A stretch of DNA of 64,000 bases from contig JANQAK010000006.1 in the NCBI GenBank assembly GCA_024707075.1, positions 1 to 64,000 on the forward strand, in the 5' to 3' direction. This document shows, piece by piece, positions 54,485-61,942 of the stretch. This DNA is from Afipia sp. (GTDB lineage: Bacteria; Pseudomonadota; Alphaproteobacteria; Rhizobiales; Xanthobacteraceae). The translations under genes and the position numbers were made by a program. Numbering within the stretch: the first letter of the stretch is position 1; each line of letters opens with the position of its first letter. The notes beneath the pieces were generated by a model that worked only from the letters and a program-made list of their open reading frames with translations, was not told the origin of the DNA and ran no database searches.

Positions 54485-54981
54485 GGAGAACAGATCGCGT
54501 CCGCGAAATCCTATACAAGGGTGAGAATTCAACTTTGCCTGAACTACCAGCCCATTCCCTGATATCGCAGATCAATTCGCTGATCCCATTGATTATTTCG
54601 CTGTTATGAAACTTAGGGAATTCGGTCAGAAGTGCCCAGTTCATAGGACTTTTTCCGAATTGTGCTCTCGAAATAAGCCCGATTTCGAGAAATTTCCCTG
54701 TAAAATTCCCTGTTTGCAGGGAATTCACGCGGAGACGGGTGCGATCAGCACTGTGTCGCCAGCCATCCAGTGCGGGTCTTGGAGAATTTCCTTTTTAACG
54801 CGAGAAAGACCTGCCAATTGCGGGCCTTTCATGCATGCTGAGTCTCTACAAAGACCGGATTCGCACCGGCACCTTCCGAAATCGGCCGACATTCTCCAGA
54901 CAACCATTGAAGAATTCCCGTTTCTGGAGACTCGCCTCGGAGACTGGAGAATAAAACCATTGCGCGGTGGGGGCGGCAGTG
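54485..54981 (+). repeat. Dispersed 0.5-kb repeat, copy 2
   Basis: This is the direct-orientation partner of 17325-17825, similar in length. It shares the start GGAGAACAGATCGCG and, from 54692, long blocks such as ATTTCCCTGTAAAATTCCCT and ATTCTCCAGACAACCATTGA and the end GAGAATAAAACCA...GCGCGGT. The two copies bracket about 37 kb that includes the defence island, both heme loci and the acyl-CoA operon. No gene is seen inside. Confidence 0.75.
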
Positions 54982-55126
54982 ACGTTTACTTCGGAAACGT
55001 GAACTGTTCGAATGAATTTGCTCGACAATCCCAGGATCGCGGGGCTAGTCGATTATCGCCACCCGCCCATGGCCTTTTAAGGTGACTGGGAACGTTGAGG
55101 CTCCCGCCTGAGTCGGAGCAATTGAG

Positions 55127-55714
55127 TTGATCTCTAAAGTTGTCGAAGATGCTGAAGCTACCATCGACTGCCTTCGTCGCAGTACTGCGCAGTCGCATCA
55201 CTCCCTCGAAATCAAAATGAATGCGGTCGATCTCTTGAAGTCCGCGGATACGCGGATCGATCTCGTACAGCGGTACTATTTATTTCACTCGCAAGCCGAG
55301 GCCGCCCTGATGCCTCATCTAACTGAGGTGGAAAATCTGCACTTTGTGCGTCGATGCCGATCCCAATTGATCGGAAGTAATCTGAAGGCGCTAGGCCGCG
55401 AGCCACAATCGATTGAGAATCAAACTTTTAATGTCGAAAATCGAGCACAAGCTTTAGGGGCGCTCTACGTTCTTGAAGGTTCGACCCTGGGCGGCCGCAC
55501 GATCTTAAAATCTTTGGTGGGGCAAGCAACCTCAACAGACGGGCTTTCATTTCTCGATCCTTATGGACATCAAACCAGCGAGTACTGGCGCTCGTTCCTT
55601 TTCGTGCTCGCGCGAGAAACGGAAACGGAAGATACGAAAGTAGAAGCCGTCTCTGGCGCGCTAGCAGCGTTCTCATTCGCGGAGATTTGTCTGTGCCGTG
55701 GTGTTGCCACATGA
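55127..55714 (+). CDS. bphO: Heme oxygenase BphO (biliverdin-producing)
   Basis: This 195-residue bacterial heme oxygenase of the HemO/BphO type has a proximal-histidine region RSTAQSHHSLEIKMNAVDLL and the distal helix region ALGALYVLEGSTLGGRTILK. Initiation appears to be TTG 55127 with CGGAG eight bases upstream. It opens the heme ring to biliverdin IX alpha, the chromophore of the phytochrome whose gene overlaps its stop by ATGA (55711-55714). Confidence 0.9.
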   Translation: MISKVVEDAEATIDCLRRSTAQSHHSLEIKMNAVDLLKSADTRIDLVQRYYLFHSQAEAALMPHLTEVENLHFVRRCRSQLIGSNLKALGREPQSIENQTFNVENRAQALGALYVLEGSTLGGRTILKSLVGQATSTDGLSFLDPYGHQTSEYWRSFLFVLARETETEDTKVEAVSGALAAFSFAEICLCRGVAT

Positions 55715-57878
55715 CAGACATCCACTCCAAAAACATTGTCCTGACGGATTGTGATCGCGAACCCATTCACATCCCGGGCTCTATCCAACCTCACGGCATC
55801 GTGCTGGTTACCGATTTGGTTACGCAGATTATCCAGTATGGTGCCGGACCGGTGAGGTCGTTGCTGGGCTGCGACGAATGGATTGGCCAGCCTTTGGCAA
55901 ATATGATTGGCGAGCTTGCAGGAAAAGCTCAACAGCTTGCTTTGGCAACACCGCGAGGCGCATTCATCGGGAGTATCGAAAGAGCGGGCCAAAGTTGGCT
56001 TGATGTTACAGCGCATATCGCAAACGATCAACTTATCATCGAAATCGAACCACGAGCGGAGCGTTCTCGGCCGTCCACTGAAAGCTTGGCCGCTCTGGAA
56101 CGCGCCGCGTCATCATTCGAGCAATCAGCTACGCTTAAAGAACTATGTGAAGTGGCAGCGGTCGAGTTTCGCAAGCTCACCGGCTACGACCGAGTAATGA
56201 TTTATCGTTTTCTCGACAACGCCGCCGGCGAGGTTCTTGCTGAGGATCGACGGTCGGGGCTTTCTTCCTTCTTAAATCATCATTTTCCGAGTTCGGACAT
56301 ACCGCAACAGGCTCGCGCGTTGTATGTGCGCAATTTGGTGAGAGTGATTCGGACGTATCCTATACTCCAGCCCCGCTGAAGCCGGATTGGAGTGGGACCG
56401 AGCCGCTGAATATGAGCGACAGTTCGCTTCGCAGCGTCTCTCCGATACACTTGCAGTACCTAAAGAATATGGGTGTTGCGGCCTCAGCATCCGTTTCAAT
56501 CGTAAAGGATGGGGATTTGTGGGGCCTTGTTGCTTGCCACAATGAGACACCTAAAACCGTTGCTTACGATGTTCGGGCTAGTTGTAGGGTACTTGCTGCG
56601 AGTCTGGCACGTCATATCAAAGCTAAGGAACAAACAGATGCGTATCGTGAAAGATTAAGACTTCGGCGAACGGAAGACGAGTTGATCGAGATATTGTCGC
56701 TTCGAGGTACGTTAGAGCAATCTCTCGTTGATAAAATTGAAGATGTCCGGAATTATCTGGGATGTGACGGTTTTGCGATCTTGCGTGAGGACCGAAGTTT
56801 CACAACCGGGGAATGCCCTGCACGAGAGTATCTGCCGCCGTTACTAACGTGGTTACAGTCGAAGGGAACTGAGGGTGTGTTCGTCACGGATCGGCTCTCT
56901 GAGTTTTATCAACCGGCGAAAGCGTTTGAGAGCCTTGCTGCTGGCATCCTGGCAGTGCCTCTCCCAATTGATCCTACGTGCTTTCTCGTGTGGTTCCGTG
57001 CCGAAGAAGTTCAGATTGTTAAGTGGGCAGGAAATCCCCACAAAGGCGTGGATCTGAAACCAGGTGAAGTACTAAGTCCGCGAGCATCTTTTGAAGCCTG
57101 GCAAGACACTGTGCATGGTCACTCTAGGCGATGGACTCTATCAGAGTATGAATCCGCAGGACGCGTTCGACACGCGATGATGGAGCTTCGGAAAAATTGG
57201 AGACTGCGAGAGCTAAATCGTCAGCTTACAGAAAGTGTTTCTGAAAAGGATCTTTTGCTAGAGCAGAAAAATTTCCTAATCGGTGAAGTTAATCACCGAG
57301 TCCAGAATAGCCTGCAATTAGTCTCAAGCTTTCTGTCGCTGCAAGTTCGAGAATCTAACGACGAGACGTTCATTGAGGCAATTGAGGAAGCCCGCCGGCG
57401 TATAACCGCAGTGTCGTTGCTTCATCGTCGCCTGTACAGAGGTGATCAGGTCGATGTCGTGGACGGTGCGCGCTACGTGGAGGAGCTTTGTGCCGATCTG
57501 GTTAAATCAATGGGCTCCGATTGGGCTGAGCAGATAACCCTAGATCTGGCTCCAGTGATGTTTCCCACTGACCGTGCGGTGCCTCTCGGGCTTGTGCTGA
57601 CGGAGCTCGTCATCAATGCAAACAAGTACGCTTACAACGGTGCCTCGGGACCGATCCACATCGCTCTCGTTGAAGATCGCGCAAGATTCAAGCTTACGGT
57701 ATCTGATAAAGGCGGAGGCAAGACGACCGAACGCTCAGGGTTCGGAACGAAAATGATGTTAGCGCTTGTTGGTCAATTGTCGGGCGAGCTCGATTTTCAG
57801 CCGGGCAATCCGGGGCTTCGTGTTGTTCTTTCCGCTCCCATTACGACGAGTCCGGGATCAGCCGTTGTTCGGGATTAA
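55711..57878 (+). CDS. bphP: Bacteriophytochrome histidine kinase BphP, one frameshift
   Basis: This red/far-red light sensor has, in order, an N-terminal biliverdin-binding Cys14 (LTDCDREPIHIPGSIQPHG), PAS, GAF (ELCEVAAVEFRKLTGYDRVM, SSDIPQQARALYVRNLVRV, SPIHLQYLKNMGVAASASV, WGLVACHNETPK), PHY (SPRASFEAWQDTV) and a HisKA_2 kinase core (LIGEVNHRVQNSLQLVSSFL, LVLTELVINANKYAYN). The frame breaks at 56350/56351. One C added gives RVIPDVSYTPAPLKPDWSG and a continuous protein of about 722 residues, the normal BphP length. It is translationally coupled to bphO. A separate response regulator gene is not adjacent. Confidence 0.9.
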
Positions 57879-57980
57879 TGCCGGCCTAGGCATGACGGTT
57901 CAAGAGACGAAACCATCAAAATTCCCAAACGTAACAGCGCTTTAGCAGAGACTGGTTTTCTGCGGGAAGGGAAATGGAAA

Positions 57981-58942
57981 ATGCTGTCCGCGCAGCAAGT
58001 CAGGACCATGCTGGTGACCGTAGCACGCGACCACCTGCACAAGCTTAGTCGCATCGCCGCTCTCGAGCTTGCGGACGGCATCAGCGCCGCCGATGGACGG
58101 CGCTCGGATCTGGTCATGGGCTGGGCGTTGCGGCTGAAAGCAGCGAGGGGTGATTGTGCAAGGGTGGCGATAAGCGATCATGCCGCGATCTTCGACAGCG
58201 GGCTGGGACGAGCACTTCCTTGCCCTGATCAGGGAGAATTCCCGCGCTTCGAATGAACACGCGAAGTCGGCGACCGTGGCGCACCGGCTCGAACAAAACC
58301 GCGCCCGCTATGAGGCCCAGGTCTTGCGGACGCCCGCCCAAGAGGGGATCGTCGCGGCAGCCGATATCAGACCGGCAACGGCAGCCAGTTCTCCGACCGG
58401 CCAATACATTCGCCGCACGATGTCGGAGGTTCTCACACAGTTCCTCGAAGGCCGCGAACTTGATTACGGCGATCGGCGGGCCGACAGCGATATCGAGCCG
58501 GTGGTTCGCTTTCTCATCGAGCTGCTTGGCGACCCGGTGATGCTCGACTTCAACGGCGACCACCTGCATAAGGTCAAGAGTGCGCTTCCGCGATCTCTAT
58601 TTCCGCTGGAAATGGGCGCAGGAGAACGGCTGGACCCGGGAAAAAGACGGAGAGATCATTAAACTGAAGCGCGTCAGGGAAACCACGCTCAGCGGTCGTT
58701 ATAAAAGCGCTCTGAACACCTTCGGGTCATTTGCGATAGGGCACTGGTTTGCCTATTCGCCCGCGCCGGATTTTGAGTCTCACTCGAAGTACAATCCTCC
58801 GGCCGCCGAACGGGACGCGTTCGAAGCTGCAGAAAAGCGCTGCGCTGTCGAGTGCTTCCGCAGTCCCGCCATCCATGAGGGGCGCTTGTCGAGCACGGCA
58901 CTCGACCTCTTGATCCGATCAACCGGTCGGTGGTTCCAGTGA
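57981..58942 (+). pseudogene. Tyrosine recombinase (phage integrase) remnant
   Basis: Pieces of an N-terminal integrase region lie in three frames: MLSAQQVRTMLVTVARDHLH and RRSDLVMGWALRLKAARGDC, then GWDEHFLALIRENSRASNEH to MLDFNGDHLHKVKSALP, then WAQENGWTREKDGEIIKLKR with SGRYKSALNTFGSF and AVECFRSPAIHEGR. This order matches large rhizobial site-specific integrases. The catalytic R/H/R/Y domain is missing. It suggests that a mobile element once ended near here, downstream of repeat copy 2 and bphP. Confidence 0.7.
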
Positions 58943-60160
58943 ACCGAGCGGAACGTCGAGCGCATAAACAAAGCCCGTTGGCTCATAGACCAAGTGAACC
59001 TCGCCGCTCAGTTGTTTACCAAGGGTTTCCATCAACCGCGTTCCAAAGCTTCGCCTGGTGGGAGCACTCACGGACGGCCCGTCCTTTTCGGCCCACGACA
59101 GATGCAGTCGCTTTTTCTCCGCATCGATCGTCCATGCAATTTCGATATGACCTTGCGGCGTCGATAGCGCCCCGAATTTTGTGGTGTTGGTGCAGAGTTC
59201 GTTGAGAGTCATGGCCAGCGCAATGACTGCAGCGGACGTGATCTTGATGTCGGGGCCCTGTATCGAAAACCTCCCCGCGGCCTCGCTGTCATATGGCTCG
59301 GTCGCGCCTCGAACAATGTTCGCGAGGCTAGCGCTTACCCAGCTTGCTTGCATAAGAAGGTCGTGGGCTCGGCCAAGTGCGAGCAGCCGTCCTTCGATGG
59401 CATGCTGTCCATGTTCAATACTTGTCGCCGTACGCAGGCTTTGCGATGCAATGGCACTCACGGTTGCCAGCGTGTTTTTGATGCGATGATGCAACTCGTC
59501 CAGAATGAGCTTTTGCAGCTTGTCGGCGGCTTCACGCTCTTTGGCGTCGATGCCGGCCTGCGCGAGCAATACTTTCGCATCGATTCCTGCTTGTAGAAGC
59601 AAGACGCGAAGGCTGTCGTTTTCTGCGGTCAAAACCTCTTGAGAGGGCGAGATCAACCGCGCTTTTTTTGATTCGGCGATAAGATCGACCTTTATCGGCT
59701 CGGTTTTTAACGGCCCAATATTGACTGCGAGAAGTCCCAATGCCCCTTTGCCGATCATCTCCTGAAGCTGGGCGATCATTTGCGCCGCCTCCAGCGGCTT
59801 CCCGAAAAAGCGGCTGTTGATTGGTGTCTCACTTTCGGTGAGATTCAATTGACCTGACACAAGTATTATTTTTATGGGAGGCCAACGGTCGGCGACCGCG
59901 TGAGCGAGTTGCAGGCCGTCCATGCTGCCCGGCATTTGGATGTCGGTAAAAAGCAATGCGATATCGGGACGCGCTTCTAGAATGGCAAGTGCTTCGTCAG
60001 CGTTTACCGCTTCGACGGCATTGAACCCGGCGTCTTCGACAATATCCACCGCGCGCATTCGCAGTATCAGCTCATCTTCAACGATGAGAACGGATGGCAA
60101 AGCCAATGGTGGGATCAAAGCGGACGGTGATGCTAAAGATGGATCAGGGATCAAAGTCAT
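58919..60160 (-). CDS. Hybrid response regulator / HWE-HisKA_2 histidine kinase
   Basis: This 413-residue protein has an N-terminal receiver domain (VLIVEDELILRMRAVDIVED, phospho-acceptor D73 in LLFTDIQMPG, KIILVSGQ) and a linker with an 11-residue tandem repeat (LLQAGIDAKV/LAQAGIDAKE). The C-terminal kinase of the HWE/HisKA_2 type has ILDELHHRIKNTLATVSAIA, LTLNELCTNTTKFGALS-like MTLNELCTNTTKFGALS and FGTRLMETLGKQLSGEV. No membrane span or sensory domain is present, so it is cytosolic. An EcfG-type promoter lies 79 bases upstream. Kinases of this type feed the PhyR general stress pathway, so feedback is plausible. Confidence 0.88.
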   Translation of the reverse strand: MTLIPDPSLASPSALIPPLALPSVLIVEDELILRMRAVDIVEDAGFNAVEAVNADEALAILEARPDIALLFTDIQMPGSMDGLQLAHAVADRWPPIKIILVSGQLNLTESETPINSRFFGKPLEAAQMIAQLQEMIGKGALGLLAVNIGPLKTEPIKVDLIAESKKARLISPSQEVLTAENDSLRVLLLQAGIDAKVLLAQAGIDAKEREAADKLQKLILDELHHRIKNTLATVSAIASQSLRTATSIEHGQHAIEGRLLALGRAHDLLMQASWVSASLANIVRGATEPYDSEAAGRFSIQGPDIKITSAAVIALAMTLNELCTNTTKFGALSTPQGHIEIAWTIDAEKKRLHLSWAEKDGPSVSAPTRRSFGTRLMETLGKQLSGEVHLVYEPTGFVYALDVPLGSLEPPTG

Positions 60161-60605
60161 GAGTATCTGGCTCTTTCCGGATTGGAGCTAAACGGGTTAT
60201 CCCGTGCCAGATGCTCAATATGGCCCGAACGTTCGGACAACGAATTCGATCCGAATTTGTTCCGGACACGTTTGTTATCGGCTTGTCGAAAAAAGGAGGC
60301 TGCAAACGGCGCAGGCTCCTTGAGTAACAGCCGTTGTCGAGCCTGCGCCCGGTGTTTTCTCAGGCGGCGCCATCCGGACTGTAAATCGGTATATCCGCGC
60401 GCGAAGCTATAACCGCGCGCTTAGAGTCAGGCTGAACAATATTGCTCACCCTGACTATCTGGATCGATTTCGGCGGAAGAAATCATGCGCTTTGTCCGAT
60501 TGAATAGCTATCGGTTTATTTCGTCAGGATCGGTGTCCCGCGTGGCCGAATAAGTGGCAACCGCGTTGTATCTGAGCAAAGGGTCCCCATTTTAACAAAA
60601 CGTCG
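60161..60605. other. Divergent intergenic region with promoter and inverted repeats
   Basis: The region contains the EcfG-type promoter for the kinase, a GCGCGC...GCGCGC inverted repeat near 60395-60420 and a seven-base AGTCAGG/CCTGACT inverted repeat near 60425-60457. No protein gene was recognised. A tRNA-Tyr-like ACTGTAAAT stretch near 60378 does not fold into a tRNA. Confidence 0.5.
60239..60263 (-). promoter_or_regulatory. EcfG (general stress sigma) promoter of the receiver-kinase gene
   Basis: On the minus strand GGAAC (60263-60259) and CGTT (60242-60239) are separated by exactly 16 bases, matching the alphaproteobacterial EcfG consensus GGAAC-N16/17-CGTT. The gene start is 60160, giving a leader of about 70 bases. 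Confidence 0.75.
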
Positions 60606-60869
60606 GTGCTGACTGCGGCACTCGGCAGACAGAACCAGTCATTGAAAAAGCCCGTTCTCAGTATCGAAGAAGTGCCACCGAACAAGCCGCCACGAGCGGA
60701 CCTTCCGCCGACCGAAGGCTTCATTCCTGTCGTCGACGGACGTTTCAAGACTTGGTTCGATTCAGTCGGGTCTGCCGAAGAGACGGCCCAATTGCTCAAG
60801 TCGAAGTTTCCGATGCTCAAGGTGCAAACCTACGACGCATCGGCAAAAATCTGGTCGGCGGCGTTTTAA
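60606..60869 (+). CDS. Small hypothetical protein
   Basis: This 87-residue ORF starts at GTG 60606, with a TTG at 60639 as an alternative. Sequence features are LKKPVLSIEEVPPNKPPRA, LPPTEGFIPVVDGRFKTWFD, SVGSAEETAQLLKSKFPMLK and VQTYDASAKIWSAAF. It is soluble with no signal peptide. The even amino acid pattern and the position between a stress-type promoter region and manA support a real gene, but the family is not recognised. Confidence 0.5.
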   Translation: MLTAALGRQNQSLKKPVLSIEEVPPNKPPRADLPPTEGFIPVVDGRFKTWFDSVGSAEETAQLLKSKFPMLKVQTYDASAKIWSAAF

Positions 60870-60988
60870 GCTGGCTGGCAGCACTTCGATCAATCGCCGA
60901 CCTTATTTGAGCCGACACTTTTGTCGGATCCGTGCGACGGCCTGTCGGCCGTTTGTGATCCGACCTCCGTCAATAGATCAGGACTCTC

Positions 60989-61942
60989 ATGGCAGCCGAA
61001 CAGGCCTCCGCGCAACTCGTATGCAAGCCGTGGGGAAGCACCAACCTTCGCCCCTGGAGCAATGTCGAACACGACGGTGTGCCGATCGGAGAATTATGGT
61101 TTCAGCGAACCGATAAAAATGCGCCGGATCCGGCATTACTTCTGAAGCTACTGTTCACGACACAGCCGTTGTCCATTCAGGTTCATCCGAATGATGCTTT
61201 CGCACAATCCATCGGTCTTGCGAACGGCAAGACCGAAGCCTGGTACATTCTGTCAGCCGCTCCCCACGCTGAGGTGGCCATCGGCCTGAAACGTCTGATT
61301 GCATCGACCGAATTGCGCGCTGCCATCGCGGACGGCTCTATCGTCGACATGGTGCAGTGGCGTCCAGTCCAGCGGGGTGATGTGTACTCTGTTTCCGCCG
61401 GAACGGTTCATGCGATCGGCGCGGGAATTGTTCTCGTCGAGATTCAGCAGCGAAGCGACGCCACGTTTCGCATTTTTGATTACGAACGTCAGCGCGATCT
61501 GCATGTCGAGAACGCCCTGGCCGTCGCTGATCTAGGCCCTGCCGAAGAGCAGTCCCCGCCGGAAGAACTGAGCGACAGCCGGATCGCACTGATCGCAAGT
61601 CGGTATTTTGTGCTGGAGAAGATCAGTCTTCCGCCCGGTTCACGATGGGCGCTTCATGCAAGGCGCGAAACCTGGATGCTGGTCCTCGAGGGAGGCGGCC
61701 GCATCGGCATCACCGATGTTTCCATGGGCGATGTCATGTTTGTCGAAGCTGAACGGGTCGACATTCAGGTCGGGCCTGATGGTCTCGATGGGCTGCTGGC
61801 GTATCCCGGTCCAGATCCCGACCTGGGTTTACTCGAGGAACTTAGCAGCACGACAACCGTTGCCACCAGCGGCGCTTTGCAAGCGCCAGCCGAGCAAGGG
61901 CCGCCCGGAGATGTGCACAAGCAACCGGAGGTTCAAGCGTGA
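60989..61942 (+). CDS. manA: Mannose-6-phosphate isomerase, class I (cupin)
   Basis: This 317-residue zinc cupin enzyme interconverts mannose-6-phosphate and fructose-6-phosphate. Zinc-ligand motifs are visible: PLSIQVHPNDAFAQSIG (Gln, His), GKTEAWYILSAAP (Glu) and SAGTVHAIGAGIVLVEIQQR (His, with the catalytic Arg region DATFRIFDYER). The C-terminus extends about 30 residues beyond the second cupin. Its TGA overlaps the GTG of the glycosyltransferase (GTGA, 61939-61942), so sugar activation and polymer assembly are coupled. Confidence 0.92.
   Translation: MAAEQASAQLVCKPWGSTNLRPWSNVEHDGVPIGELWFQRTDKNAPDPALLLKLLFTTQPLSIQVHPNDAFAQSIGLANGKTEAWYILSAAPHAEVAIGLKRLIASTELRAAIADGSIVDMVQWRPVQRGDVYSVSAGTVHAIGAGIVLVEIQQRSDATFRIFDYERQRDLHVENALAVADLGPAEEQSPPEELSDSRIALIASRYFVLEKISLPPGSRWALHARRETWMLVLEGGGRIGITDVSMGDVMFVEAERVDIQVGPDGLDGLLAYPGPDPDLGLLEELSSTTTVATSGALQAPAEQGPPGDVHKQPEVQA

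Noticed and set aside
56412-57878. A stand-alone histidine kinase without phytochrome domains
   Set aside because: Its first part is the missing end of the GAF domain and the PHY domain of the bphP product. One added C at 56350 makes a normal-length bacteriophytochrome.
60371-60420. tRNA-Tyr-like ACTGTAAAT anticodon region
   Set aside because: The flanks do not form a proper five-pair anticodon stem, and there is no TTCGA T-loop or acceptor stem.
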